In this document: one piece after another, positions 9,305-18,388 of the stretch
Layout of the letters: each line of letters opens with the position of its first letter
How positions within the stretch are numbered: the stretch's first letter is position 1
Position numbers and translations under genes: made by a program
The notes under the pieces: model-generated
Told to the model about the DNA's origin: nothing
The model's input: the letters and a program-made list of their open reading frames with translations, nothing else
Databases searched by the model: none
NCBI RefSeq assembly: GCF_019856455.1
Contig: NZ_CP082205.1
Coordinates: 1,922,001-1,986,000 of the forward strand
Direction of reading: 5' to 3'
DNA length: 64,000 nt
Source of the DNA: Streptococcus suis
GTDB taxonomy: Bacteria > Bacillota > Bacilli > Lactobacillales > Streptococcaceae

Positions 9305-10122
9305 TATGCCATACCAAATGCAAACTTACCAATGAATGACAAGCAAAGTGCAAGCACAATGATAATCAAGATGGCTTTAGTCGAAGTCATGCCACGACGA
9401 CCAAGAAGCCAGAAGACAAATCCTGTAAAGACAGCTGGAACAAGGCGAGGGAAGATTGTGTTGAGCAAGTCTTGAATGTCAATCACTTTCTCACCTACAT
9501 GTGGAGCCCAAGTCACTTCAAAGTTAATCATAGTTGCAATCAAGGCACCCATCATGAAGACACCCATTACAGAAGCAGCATCTACAAGAGCTGTCAAGCG
9601 GTCACGCATAGTTGTGATGAGTTTAGTCCCCTCTTTGTAGGCAACTTCCAACTGTTTCCAGCGGAAAATATCATATGCAACAGCCACGGCTACCCAAAGG
9701 AAAATACCTACCGGAGAACCTTCCTTACCCATTGTTGCTGCCACAGTACCCATAATCGCTGGAACAAGAGAACCAAAGATAGAGTCACCGATTGGGGCAA
9801 ATGGACCCATCAAACCAGTCTTAATACCGTTAACCGCGTCTTTAGAAGCTACACCGTCGCTTTCTTCCAAAGCCAAGTCAATACCTGTGATAATAGTGTG
9901 GAAGAATGGTGAAGTATTGAAGAACTGGGTATGCAGTTTCATCATTTCCTTCAACTCAGGAGTACCATCTCCATACATTTTACGCAATTGCGGCAAAATC
10001 ATGTAGAGGTAACCAGACGCTTGCATCCGCTCGTAGTTCCAACCAAGTTGGAAAGTGAATAAACTACGTTTGTTGATTTGATTAAAATCTTCTTTTGTTA
10101 ATTTGTAATTAGATTTCGTCAT
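9304..10122 (-). CDS. PTS mannose-family EIID component
   Basis: Membrane subunit of the permease, 272 residues. It starts MTKSNYKLTKEDFNQ at 10122, inside the last codons of EIIC (14-base overlap). A farther in-frame start at 10158 is less likely because it would overlap EIIC by 50 bases. The family's FQLGWNYERMQASGYLYM is near residue 25 and MGPFAPIGDSIFGSLVPAI near residue 110. Hydrophobic segments cluster at the C-terminus. It works with EIIC to move sugar while EIIB phosphorylates it. Confidence 0.93.
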   Translation of the reverse strand: MTKSNYKLTKEDFNQINKRSLFTFQLGWNYERMQASGYLYMILPQLRKMYGDGTPELKEMMKLHTQFFNTSPFFHTIITGIDLALEESDGVASKDAVNGIKTGLMGPFAPIGDSIFGSLVPAIMGTVAATMGKEGSPVGIFLWVAVAVAYDIFRWKQLEVAYKEGTKLITTMRDRLTALVDAASVMGVFMMGALIATMINFEVTWAPHVGEKVIDIQDLLNTIFPRLVPAVFTGFVFWLLGRRGMTSTKAILIIIVLALCLSFIGKFAFGMA

Positions 10123-11002
10123 CTTCAATTTCCCCACTTTCTGAATTTGATGGAGCAACCACAGTTACTTTTTGGCTATTTTTGAAGTGAAGCACTGAAA
10201 GGAATGCACCCACAATAGCGATACCGATCATTGACAAGCCTTTGAAGTTGTTAACAAAAGCCACGCCTGCATCTTCAGGAAGAGTACCAACGATACCAGC
10301 AACTGCACCACCCAAAGCTGACACATTACCGTAAAGAACAGTCAACATAGCTGTAAGGGCGAAACCTACCGCCAAGTAGTGAAGGTTACGTTTAAGTGGA
10401 AGGTAGTGGAGCAAGATTGCAAATCCAAGACCTGGAAGCATACGAGCTGCAAGCGTTAAGCCTGCTGCAATCCATTTATATTGTTCAATAGCGTTAACCA
10501 TTGCTTCAACGAAGCCGCCACCGAAAGCAAGAGCAAGGAAGACTGGAAGTGCACGAGAAAGTGCCCAAGGAATTGCACCAAGCAAGTAGTTGCGTTCGAT
10601 ACCAGCGTAGTCAAAGCGTTCAATTGCAGCATCTACACGGTGTGCAAAGAAAGTAGTTGAGAAACGACCAGCAATATCTGTATAAACAAGAAGTGCTGCT
10701 ACAGGTACTGCGATAGTAGATACCGCAAGTTCAGGGTCAATACCTTGTGATACAGAGAAAGCAGTTGCCAATACCGCACCAGAGGTTGCGTCGATACGAG
10801 ATGCACCACCGAAAGTACCTACACCAAGTACCATGAGCTGCAAGCTACCACCGATTGCCAAACCTGTTGCCATGTCACCCATGATCAATCCAGAGATGAA
10901 CCCTGCAAAGACCGGTGAACCTGCTGACGATACAATTGTCAGCTCATCACAAATCTGGTAAGCAGAGTAGAGCGTTAGAAGTAATATTTGCCACCATTGC
11001 AT
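10109..11002 (-). CDS. PTS mannose-family EIIC component
   Basis: Transport channel of the permease, 297 residues with many membrane segments. GGSLQLMVLGVGTFGGASRI (residues 51-70) is a typical EIIC-Man/Sor stretch. The tail is acidic (SGEIEDDEI), and the DNA of that tail also encodes the EIID start. An AAAGGAGG precedes the ATG by six bases. Confidence 0.93.
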   Translation of the reverse strand: MQWWQILLLTLYSAYQICDELTIVSSAGSPVFAGFISGLIMGDMATGLAIGGSLQLMVLGVGTFGGASRIDATSGAVLATAFSVSQGIDPELAVSTIAVPVAALLVYTDIAGRFSTTFFAHRVDAAIERFDYAGIERNYLLGAIPWALSRALPVFLALAFGGGFVEAMVNAIEQYKWIAAGLTLAARMLPGLGFAILLHYLPLKRNLHYLAVGFALTAMLTVLYGNVSALGGAVAGIVGTLPEDAGVAFVNNFKGLSMIGIAIVGAFLSVLHFKNSQKVTVVAPSNSESGEIEDDEI

Positions 11003-11043
11003 AATAGTGATCCTCCTTTAAATTTTTCAAAAATATCCGAATG

Positions 11044-11529
11044 TTATCTAACCTTATCCAATAATGGCATAAAGTCTTTTGGTGAATCGCCAGGTACCAT
11101 TTGTGCAAATAATTTTACACCCTTAGCCGCCAAGGCATCAAAATCTGCAATATCCTTATCTACAACGTTAATAGAACGAGTTACAGAACGAGTTTCTGGT
11201 GATTGTGACATATTGCCGACGTTCAATTCAGCAAGTTCTACACCATATTCTACCAAGTGAAGGAAGTTTTCTGGACGACGAGCAACAATCAAGAGACGTT
11301 GCGCATCATATTTGCCTTCCTTGATGTTATTGGCTGCTTTTTCGATTGGCAAAATAGATAATTTTACCCCCGGTGGGCAAGCCAATTTCAAACCTTGTTT
11401 CTCAATGTCGTTTTGAGCAACCGCATCGTCAATAACCATGATACGACTAATATTTAATTTAGTAGTCCAAAGGTTAGCAACCTGACCGTGAATCAAACGA
11501 CCATCAATACGCGTAGCAATAATTGCCAT
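11044..11529 (-). CDS. PTS mannose-family EIIB component
   Basis: 161-residue cytosolic phosphocarrier. It begins IIATRIDGRLIHGQVANLW, with the phosphorylated His at residue 14 or so. It takes phosphate from EIIA and gives it to the incoming sugar. It follows bgaC by 55 bases and leads the four PTS genes, the same order as the pneumococcal bgaC operon. Confidence 0.93.
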   Translation of the reverse strand: MAIIATRIDGRLIHGQVANLWTTKLNISRIMVIDDAVAQNDIEKQGLKLACPPGVKLSILPIEKAANNIKEGKYDAQRLLIVARRPENFLHLVEYGVELAELNVGNMSQSPETRSVTRSINVVDKDIADFDALAAKGVKLFAQMVPGDSPKDFMPLLDKVR

Positions 11530-11584
11530 ACAGTGTTCTCCTTTTCTTCATAAATCTTTCTGTTAGATGTTCTCTGCAGAACAC

Positions 11585-13357
11585 CTACACCTCTTTATAA
11601 ACGGGTTCCTGTGAAAAACTAATCTTCTCTCTATATTTTCCTTCCGTCTCGAAGACGACGATTTCATTTTCTCCTTTCTTTAAGTATCCTTTTGGAATAT
11701 AGAGATAGAGGATTGGACCTTTTTCCCAGAAACGTCCGATATTTACATTATTAACGAAAACAACTCCCTTACCAAAACCTGTCATGTCTAAGTAAGTATC
11801 CGCAAGTTCATCTAGTTCAAACTGATAACGATAGAAAGCAGCTTGACCTTCCTCCCAGCCCTTACTAAAATCCAAGTCCTCAACTGACTCAAGATGCAAA
11901 GGATAGGTTTCCCAATGACCAATAAAATGTAAATCAGCCATCGCACCTCGACCAAGCCCTTTAGACTGGGTAGGAGCAGTTAGTTTGTGCCCATAATTGA
12001 CACGTCCCATATTTTCTACCAAAATATCTAATGTTAGCTTGTCATCTTTAAAATCCAATTCAACATCGTCACCAATCTCTGTCTGATACTGAGTTGCAAC
12101 GAATTTTCCATCTGCATAAATTTGGATACGGTCACGCGCATCAACCACTCGGAAACGTTCCGCTTCTGTCTTATCCCGCTCCAACTCTGTTCTATATAAA
12201 ATATAACCTGTTGACTGATCAAGTTCTTCCATATTCTTAGGATAAAACCCTTTTACGCAATCGCTTACATTTTCTAGAGTAGCAAATAAACTCACCTTAT
12301 CATGAAGCAACACATCTGAAAAAGCTTTTGCCTCTTTTACAAGCGGTTCTGCATACTCTAATTCAGGATAGACTTCTTTCAAACGTTGTTGCAAAATATA
12401 AAACTTCTTAGTAGGATTTCCAGCTTCATCCAATATAGCATCATAATCATAAGAAGTTACCTGAGGCAAATCAATTTGACCACGAGCAGAGCAACCATTC
12501 ATGAAACCAAAATTTGTTCCACCATGGAACATGTACAGATTCAAGGAGCCTAATTCGATACATTCCATAACCGAATCAACCATTTCCTCTGGCTCTCTAC
12601 GAATAATTTCATCGCCCCAGCGATTGAACCAACCATCCCAAAATTCCATACACATGAGTGGCCAATTCTTCTGATGTTCATTAAAGAATGCCGTCATATT
12701 TGCAAAATTCTCTCTAGCTTTAGAACCAAAGTTTCCTGTTACAAATACATCGTCCTCTATCAGTGTTCCTGCACGTAATGTTGCTCGCCAAGAACCGTCC
12801 GAGGTAAACAAGGGAGCAGTTAGACCATGTTTACGCATCAAGCTAGCCACCGATCTTAGATACTCCTTCTCCTCACCATAAGAGCCATACTCATTTTCCA
12901 CTTGGAACATAAGTACATTTCCACCCTGTGCGAGTTGGAGCTTGGCCAATTTAGGAATAAGAGAAGCGTAATATTCATCTAAGTGCTGCAAGTACACCGA
13001 ATCACTCGAACGTACTCTAAGCTCTTCCTTCATCAACCAAGCAGGGAGGCCACCCCATTCCCACTCCGCACAAATATAAGGGGAAGGACGTACAATTGCA
13101 TAAAGCCCTAATTCTTGAGCCAATTTCAAAAATCGCTCAATATCCAATATACCCTCGTAACAAAACTCACCCTTTCGAGGTTCATGCATATTCCAAGGGA
13201 CATAGGTTTCAACCGTATTAAAACCAAGGGCCTTTAAGTTATACAAAGAATGGTACCAATCATCAGGATGGACACGAAAATAATGAATCGCACCTGATAA
13301 AATCTTAAAAGGTTCACCGTCTAAATAAAATTGGTCTCCAATATAAAATTCTTTCAT
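11585..13357 (-). CDS. bgaC: Beta-galactosidase, GH35 (BgaC type)
   Basis: Cleaves terminal beta-galactose, in pneumococcal BgaC mostly Gal-beta-1,3-GlcNAc. 590 residues. KILSGAIHYFRVHPDDWYH is at the start, the acid/base Glu lies in MFQVENEYGSYG near 155, and the nucleophile Glu is in CMEFWDGWFNRWG near 235. The C-terminus is a jelly-roll ending with GKGVVFVNNVNIGRFW. No signal peptide or LPXTG is visible. It is the first gene of the PTS operon and is divergent from a GntR regulator. A promoter TGGACA-17-TAGTAT can be read about 13394-13422. Confidence 0.93.
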   Translation of the reverse strand: MKEFYIGDQFYLDGEPFKILSGAIHYFRVHPDDWYHSLYNLKALGFNTVETYVPWNMHEPRKGEFCYEGILDIERFLKLAQELGLYAIVRPSPYICAEWEWGGLPAWLMKEELRVRSSDSVYLQHLDEYYASLIPKLAKLQLAQGGNVLMFQVENEYGSYGEEKEYLRSVASLMRKHGLTAPLFTSDGSWRATLRAGTLIEDDVFVTGNFGSKARENFANMTAFFNEHQKNWPLMCMEFWDGWFNRWGDEIIRREPEEMVDSVMECIELGSLNLYMFHGGTNFGFMNGCSARGQIDLPQVTSYDYDAILDEAGNPTKKFYILQQRLKEVYPELEYAEPLVKEAKAFSDVLLHDKVSLFATLENVSDCVKGFYPKNMEELDQSTGYILYRTELERDKTEAERFRVVDARDRIQIYADGKFVATQYQTEIGDDVELDFKDDKLTLDILVENMGRVNYGHKLTAPTQSKGLGRGAMADLHFIGHWETYPLHLESVEDLDFSKGWEEGQAAFYRYQFELDELADTYLDMTGFGKGVVFVNNVNIGRFWEKGPILYLYIPKGYLKKGENEIVVFETEGKYREKISFSQEPVYKEV

Positions 13358-13579
13358 TTCTTCCTCCGATGCAACTGCTTACCTTTCTATTAATATACTA
13401 ACACTTATTTGTGGTTATGTCCAGTACTTTTTAAAAAATTTTTACTTTTTTTTTTGCAAACACATCTATTTCATCAGTCAGAAAGGGATTACATCTATTT
13501 TTTTATGGATTTCAGCTATTTTTTTTGATTTCCATCAATTAATTTAGTATAATGAGTTACGGAAAGGAAGGAAATAAGT
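13358..13579. promoter_or_regulatory. Divergent bgaC/GntR control region
   Basis: 222 bases, very AT-rich. On the minus strand TGGACA, 17 bases and TAGTAT form a bgaC promoter. On the plus strand TATAAT (about 13549-13554) precedes GGAAAGGAAGG and the regulator's ATG. Repeated ACATCTATTT and GATTTC motifs (13462-13540) may be operator sites; this is inference. Confidence 0.55.
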
Positions 13580-14290
13580 ATGAAAGTACCTAAGTACCAG
13601 CTTGTACAAAATGACTTACGTCAGCAAATCATTTCTGGTAAATTTGAAAATGGCGACAAATTTTACACAGAATCTGAATTAACAAAACTATTTAACGTTA
13701 GCTCTATCACCGTTATTCGTGCAGTAAACGAACTAGTTAAAGACGGCTACCTCGTTCGTCAACAAGGTAAAGGGACCTTTGTATCCCGTTCACGCAAAGG
13801 ACGGCTTGTAGAATTTTCTGATATTGAGATTTTTCCGATGGATAAGGATAAGGTTACTGTTCTCTCGTGCGAAAAAGGCAATAAACCCGATATCCTTGAA
13901 AAACTAAATCTTGACAAGAATGAGTTTTACTATAAAATTGTACGCGTCCGCGCAGCAGAAGACACTCCATACATCTTCCACAATTCATATATCCCTCAAC
14001 GATATATCCAGAATCCCGATGCTCCACTCGAGCACTATCAATCAATCTATCAACGCTTCAAACTGGACTACAATATCCACATGTCCGAGGAACCATTTGT
14101 AGAAACAAATGAAATTGTCAGCCCATGTCCAAAAGAGGTTGCCACTCATTTGAAATTAAAAGCGACTGAACCAGCTGTACTACAAAACAAAACAACTACT
14201 AACAGTACTAGCGGTGAAGTGATGGAATATACTGAAACTTACAAACACTGGAAGTATTACAAATTTGAAATTACAGCCAATCATCGCTAA
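13580..14290 (+). CDS. bgaR: GntR/HutC-family regulator of the bgaC operon
   Basis: 236 residues. The N-terminal winged helix (YQLVQNDLRQQIISGKFENG, then ITVIRAVNELVKDGYLVRQQ and GKGTFVS) is GntR type, and the rest is a UTRA sugar-sensing domain (YIPQRY, ETYKHWKYYKFEI). Divergent placement next to bgaC implies it represses or activates that operon in response to a sugar phosphate. The gene symbol follows the pneumococcal regulator in the same position and is tentative. Confidence 0.85.
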   Translation: MKVPKYQLVQNDLRQQIISGKFENGDKFYTESELTKLFNVSSITVIRAVNELVKDGYLVRQQGKGTFVSRSRKGRLVEFSDIEIFPMDKDKVTVLSCEKGNKPDILEKLNLDKNEFYYKIVRVRAAEDTPYIFHNSYIPQRYIQNPDAPLEHYQSIYQRFKLDYNIHMSEEPFVETNEIVSPCPKEVATHLKLKATEPAVLQNKTTTNSTSGEVMEYTETYKHWKYYKFEITANHR

Positions 14291-14322
14291 AAAAAACGCA
14301 GACTAACGTCCGCGTTTTTTTT
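14288..14322 (+). terminator. Terminator of the GntR regulator
   Basis: AAAAAACGC..GCGTTTTTTTT hairpin with one mismatch, directly after the stop codon. Confidence 0.85.
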
Positions 14323-14324
14323 CA

Positions 14325-14426
14325 TACCCAATAGCAATCAAAAGTAGCCTAGGAAACGAAACCGAAGATAGAACTGGATTTCATCAAGGCTCTTGACAAC
14401 GAATAATTTTGATTTTCGAAGAGTAT
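14325..14426. repeat. BOX-like element D
   Basis: Right end GATTTTCGAAGAGTAT (boxC-like) is intact and the left end TACCCAATAGCAATCAAAAG is a decayed boxA end. The inside has CTAGGAAACGAAACCGAAGA. It ends six bases before the stop codon of the next gene. Confidence 0.7.
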
Positions 14427-14431
14427 TAATT

Positions 14432-15163
14432 CTAATATCCCCGTTGATGGGTAATCTTGTAACGAAACTGGTCCGCTCTAGCAATACTAAACGTAAACTC
14501 GATAATTCTATTCTTATCATTATACGTTTTTCTTACCAAATGAAGCACTGGACTATTACTTGGAATTCCGAGTATCTTAGCTTCATTATCCAAAGCAATA
14601 CTTGCATAGAACTCTTCTTCTGCCAAACGAATCACCTGATGATAATCCTCTGAAAAAATTTCATACAAGGGAGTTGACTTCATTCGCTGAGCAGCTAATC
14701 CAGGAAATAGCGAGGCAGGAACATATGTCCTTTCCAACATCATCGGAACCTCATCTGCAAGTCTCAAACGTTCAACTTCAAACACTTCCTCACCCTGACT
14801 AAGTTGTAGATGCTGCGCAATATAGTCCGACGCCTTAACCAATTCAAAGGATAAAATCGATGTCCTTGGTACTTTCCCAATTTTTTTCATTTGCTCAGTA
14901 AAACTATAGGCCTGAGACAAATCAACTGCAGTATCTGAAATCTCAGATACATAGGTTCCCTTACCATGCTTCTTATAGACTAAACCACGTTTTTCCAATT
15001 CTTGCAAAGCCAAACGAACTGTAATACGACTGACACCATAAACCTGTGTCAACTCACGCTCTGAAAATAACTTGTCATTCGGAGCCATCCTCTCACGAAT
15101 TGCAACTTCCAATTTATCAACCAACTGCAAATAGAGAGGTTTTTCAACAGTTTGACTAACCAT
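14432..15163 (-). CDS. GntR/HutC-family transcriptional regulator
   Basis: 243 residues from the ATG at 15163, which has AAAGGAGG eight bases ahead; the ATG at 15187 is the less likely start. Winged-helix part: LYLQLVDKLEVAIRERM, SRITVRLALQELEKRG, HGKGTYVSEI. UTRA part: RTYVPASLFPGL and EFTFSIARADQFRYKI. Probably a sugar-responsive repressor. Whether it acts on the adjacent galactoside locus cannot be told. The ISAs1-type element is inserted about 80 bases upstream, so its original promoter may be changed. Confidence 0.88.
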   Translation of the reverse strand: MVSQTVEKPLYLQLVDKLEVAIRERMAPNDKLFSERELTQVYGVSRITVRLALQELEKRGLVYKKHGKGTYVSEISDTAVDLSQAYSFTEQMKKIGKVPRTSILSFELVKASDYIAQHLQLSQGEEVFEVERLRLADEVPMMLERTYVPASLFPGLAAQRMKSTPLYEIFSEDYHQVIRLAEEEFYASIALDNEAKILGIPSNSPVLHLVRKTYNDKNRIIEFTFSIARADQFRYKITHQRGY

Positions 15164-15240
15164 AGACTCCTCCTTTCTAACCCACATAAGCTTACAAATC
15201 TATTTTACACCAAATTTCATATATTAACAATATCTTAGGT

Positions 15241-16571
15241 GATAAAATACACGCCATACGCATGAAAACTTTCTTCTCTCCTTTTGTCCCCGGAAATAAC
15301 TGCTTTAAACTTAGTATCTACCTTTATACAAGCACCTTATCCTCGATGTCCAAATAATTGTGGCAGGTAATCCTCCAAATGGACAGAAATATAGCGTTGT
15401 TTGCGACGGTAACTCAGCTGCTCCTTAGGGAATGTCATATTTTGTAAAAGATGAAGACAGACCTTACGAATAGCATTTAAATTGAAAGCAGCTCGTTTAT
15501 CTAAGGTTTGGTTCTTATCTTCTCGGTAAACCACATCTAACAACCAATGTAGGCTCTCAACCGACCAATGACCGCGAACAACCTGTGAAAAAGTCTGCGC
15601 ATCACTCTTGAAACTGAGGATAAAGTATCGAACTTCTTCCGTGATGATACCGTCTTTATCAATGGTATTCTTAGCCATACCAATTCCACGAAGTTTTTTC
15701 CATTTTGGATGGCGTTGACTCAACCATTTCACATCGTGAGAAATCCAGTAGTCCCTCACCTCAATCTGACTGCGTGCCTTTTCAACGGTCTGATAATGAC
15801 TGCCTTTCGCCGTCAACTTAGATAACAATTTGGCATCGCTAAAATAGAGGTCAATATCCTCATGGAGATTGCCTTGATTTCCTTTGACTGCCAAGCAATA
15901 ATCACCCTTACCGCCGATAATCACATCCACTATATCAGTCTGTGTTCCCATCGCATCAATCGTAACGACACTCTTACGAAGGTCTAGCTGACGCAAGAGG
16001 CGAGGAATGGCTGTGATTTCATTACTTTTATCCTCAACAGCTACCTGACCAAGACTAAGCCGATTACCACCATCATAGGCAGTGACAATATGAGTAGGGG
16101 ATTGGTGTTTTCCTCGGTTCCCCCGAATCGTTTTTCCGTCAACGGCAATCAATTTTGAAAAATCAGTTGCTTCAGAAGAGACTTCAAAGGACAGTTTCAG
16201 TTCCTGTAAGAAATCTGGATTGACCATACTCACAACACGTTCCAAAGTGTCATGAGAAGGACAGCCGACACTCAAGTCAACGTATTCTCCCAAAACAGAT
16301 TCGTTCATTTCTATGAAATCTTCCATCTCTTTCCACGTTTCAATCCCTGCCAACTGACAAGCGAAAACTAGAAAGAGAATAGTAGATAAAGGATAGCGGA
16401 TTTTCCATGCTTGACGGCTATCATACTCTTCTTTGTGCTCTTCTATGGATAAAAGAAAATCAATCAAAGTAGTTCACCTCTATTCTAGTGTACTACTTTG
16501 ATTGAGGTTTGGTTATGATTTTCGTTTTCTGAAAACGATTTTTTCTTCATGCGTTTGGCGTGTGATAAAAT
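15241..16571. mobile_element. ISAs1-family insertion sequence (IS1548-like) with 8-bp target duplication
   Basis: The element runs from 15249 to 16563 (1315 bp). Its ends are imperfect inverted repeats: ACACGCCATACGCATGAA at the left and TTCATGCGTTTGGCGTGT at the right. GATAAAAT flanks both sides (15241-15248 and 16564-16571) as the target duplication. Length, terminal repeats and transposase size fit IS1548 of Streptococcus as I remember it. The intact frame and perfect duplication point to a recent, probably active copy. Confidence 0.93.
15337..16467 (-). CDS. ISAs1-family transposase
   Basis: 376-residue DDE transposase that fills most of the IS. The first Asp is in LIAVDGKTIRGNRG (near 105) and the second in VVTIDAMGTQ (near 165); the Glu segment is near RGHWSVESLHWLLDVVYRED (near 305), which is the family hallmark. 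The reading frame is complete with no stop or shift. It cuts and pastes the element by its inverted repeats. Confidence 0.95.
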   Translation of the reverse strand: MIDFLLSIEEHKEEYDSRQAWKIRYPLSTILFLVFACQLAGIETWKEMEDFIEMNESVLGEYVDLSVGCPSHDTLERVVSMVNPDFLQELKLSFEVSSEATDFSKLIAVDGKTIRGNRGKHQSPTHIVTAYDGGNRLSLGQVAVEDKSNEITAIPRLLRQLDLRKSVVTIDAMGTQTDIVDVIIGGKGDYCLAVKGNQGNLHEDIDLYFSDAKLLSKLTAKGSHYQTVEKARSQIEVRDYWISHDVKWLSQRHPKWKKLRGIGMAKNTIDKDGIITEEVRYFILSFKSDAQTFSQVVRGHWSVESLHWLLDVVYREDKNQTLDKRAAFNLNAIRKVCLHLLQNMTFPKEQLSYRRKQRYISVHLEDYLPQLFGHRG

Positions 16572-16585
16572 ACCAGCTCTTCAAG

Positions 16586-16903
16586 CTAAAGCAAGGTCAC
16601 CTCATCTGGCAAAGTAATGGTCTCTTTTCCCTGCTTGTCCATTACCAAGATTGTTGATGGATAAAAAGGATCAAAACGACTACTTAAATCTACAGCCAGT
16701 ACATTTTTATAACCTTCCTGCGAAAAGACCAGCGTAATCTTACCACGACGATTTTTGATAGAAAAACGGATTACATTTTTCAAAGGAATAACTCCTTTTA
16801 AGTAGTGATCAATAACATACCAGAAACTATCAATCACTTCCCCAGGAAGCGAGGTCACAACTCCAAAACTTGCATAGCGCCCATTTGTTTGTTCAAAGGC
16901 CAT
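16586..16903 (-). CDS. DUF960 family protein
   Basis: 105 residues, FEQTNGRYASFGVVTSLPGE to ITLPDEVTLL, a small beta-rich protein of the streptococcal DUF960 family; no function known to me. It lies 57 bases after the NtdP-like gene with a terminator hairpin between them. The ISAs1 element ends 14 bases after its target duplication, just downstream. Confidence 0.75.
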   Translation of the reverse strand: MAFEQTNGRYASFGVVTSLPGEVIDSFWYVIDHYLKGVIPLKNVIRFSIKNRRGKITLVFSQEGYKNVLAVDLSSRFDPFYPSTILVMDKQGKETITLPDEVTLL

Positions 16904-16919
16904 AAGCCCCTCCTTTACA

Positions 16920-16958
16920 ATAAGAAAAAAGCCTGTAAAACAGGATTTTCTTTTCTAA
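16920..16958 (-). terminator. Terminator after the NtdP-like gene
   Basis: AATCCTGTTTTACAGGCTTTTTTC on the minus strand in two parts: the stem CCTGT..ACAGG and the run CTTTTTTC. Confidence 0.7.
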
Positions 16959-16960
16959 CT

Positions 16961-17494
16961 TTATCTACTTCTCAGTTCTAAATAGCGTTTGTACCAGATA
17001 TTAACGTAGGCTGGAGAGAAAGGGCCGCGCTGATTATTGATCCAATCAACCAGTATCTTGACATTTTCCTTCAAAATAAAATCAATATCATCCGAATACT
17101 TCATCGCCTTACGATGACGCTTATATTCATCCACATCCAGCAATCTCTTTTCACCATCAGCAAAGACCTTAACATCTAAGTCATAATCAATGTATTTGAG
17201 TGCCTCATTGTCGAGAACATATGGACTTGCTAGGTTACAATAATAGGAAACTCCGTTTTCACGAATCATTGCTATGATATTGAACCAGTATTTTTTATGA
17301 AAATAAACGATTGCTGGTTCTCTTGTTACCCAACGCCTGCCATCATTTTCAGTCACTAAGGTATGATTATTGACTCCAATAATAGCATTTTCCGTTGTTT
17401 TTAATACCATGGTGTCACGCCAAGTGCGATGAATTTCACCGTCATGCTTATAACTTTGAATTGTAATAAAGTCGCCTTCCTTTGGTAATTTCAC
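16961..17494 (-). CDS. ntdP: DUF402 family nucleoside di-/triphosphatase
   Basis: 177 residues, cytosolic. Family members (Staphylococcus Sa1684/NtdP) hydrolyse nucleoside di- and triphosphates. Visible conserved parts are [39 protein letters not shown] and [21 protein letters not shown], containing the acidic residues that bind metal. The C-terminal helix ends [13 protein letters not shown]. The start is GTG at 17494 with AGAAAG upstream, and TATAAT (17536-17541 region) lies before it. No partner in the window is obvious. Confidence 0.85.
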   Translation of the reverse strand: MKLPKEGDFITIQSYKHDGEIHRTWRDTMVLKTTENAIIGVNNHTLVTENDGRRWVTREPAIVYFHKKYWFNIIAMIRENGVSYYCNLASPYVLDNEALKYIDYDLDVKVFADGEKRLLDVDEYKRHRKAMKYSDDIDFILKENVKILVDWINNQRGPFSPAYVNIWYKRYLELRSR

Positions 17495-17571
17495 TTTGTT
17501 ACCAACTTTCTACAATTACAATTTATCTTGACTATTATACCATATTTTTCTAACCTAGGCGAAAATTTTTC

Positions 17572-18348
17572 TCAGAGATATTCACGAAGGGCTGTTTTTA
17601 TTGCATCAAAATCAAATCCCTTTCGGGCTAAAGCCTGTGTCAAACGTTGTTTCAGCTCATAACCCTCATATTTTCGGCTGTATTTCCGATACTGCTTATC
17701 TAACTCCTTGGCAATTAAATCTACTTCATTCTCTTCATCCGAGGTCAAGTCTAATTGAGCAAGGCTTTGTTTGGCAAGCTCATAGGAAAATCCCTTTGTT
17801 ATCAAGCCCTGAACCAGCTTATCCTGTAAGGCTCGAAGGGGCAATTTAGCTTGGTACTTTCGACATAATTTTTCTACAACCCTTATTGCCAGGTCTGAAA
17901 AATCAATCCCAGCCAGTCCATCTTCAATTATTGATTTCGAAATTCCCTTCATCATCAATTTTTGACGAAGCATAGCTGGTCCCTTGTCACCATTCAAGCC
18001 ATTCTGACGTATATAGGTTTCTACATAGGCTTTATCGTCAATCCACCTATCTTCTTCCAAATTAGCAACAATTTTTAGAGCAGTGTCTCCTGCAATCTCA
18101 TATTTTTCCAGATAATCAAGTACCTCTTTTTTGGTTCTCTGCTTGAAGGAAATGAAATACAGGGCTAAATTTTTCCCATAGGAAAATTGGGCAAAATCCC
18201 GAATGGCTCCAAATTCCTCTTCTGTGATGTCCTTATCCTTACTGAGCATGAAGTGAACAATGGTATCTTCTGTAATATAGGTGTTTTCCTGTCCGTCAAC
18301 TTCTAAGAGATAGAGCCGTTTTTTCTTTTCGATTTTTGTAATTCTCAT
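17572..18348 (-). CDS. recX: Recombination regulator RecX
   Basis: Modulates RecA filaments. 258 residues from ATG 18348, the usual length; a longer frame to 18441 would run over the divergent gene. Three-helix RecX repeats are visible: [37 protein letters not shown] and [20 protein letters not shown]. The C-terminus repeats the pattern with [20 protein letters not shown]. The -10 TATAAT (18355-18360) is followed by six bases and the ATG, so the mRNA probably has no leader. It is divergent from rlmD. Confidence 0.9.
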   Translation of the reverse strand: MRITKIEKKKRLYLLEVDGQENTYITEDTIVHFMLSKDKDITEEEFGAIRDFAQFSYGKNLALYFISFKQRTKKEVLDYLEKYEIAGDTALKIVANLEEDRWIDDKAYVETYIRQNGLNGDKGPAMLRQKLMMKGISKSIIEDGLAGIDFSDLAIRVVEKLCRKYQAKLPLRALQDKLVQGLITKGFSYELAKQSLAQLDLTSDEENEVDLIAKELDKQYRKYSRKYEGYELKQRLTQALARKGFDFDAIKTALREYL

Positions 18349-18388
18349 TCTTTCATTATACAGGAATTTTCGGTAAAATAATAATATG
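18346..18388. promoter_or_regulatory. Back-to-back promoters giving leaderless recX and rlmD mRNAs
   Basis: On the minus strand TATAAT (18360-18355), then GAAAGA, then the recX ATG. On the plus strand TAAAAT (18374-18379), then AATAAT, then the rlmD ATG. Neither start has a Shine-Dalgarno sequence. Start sites would fall at or next to the A of each ATG. Confidence 0.65.
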
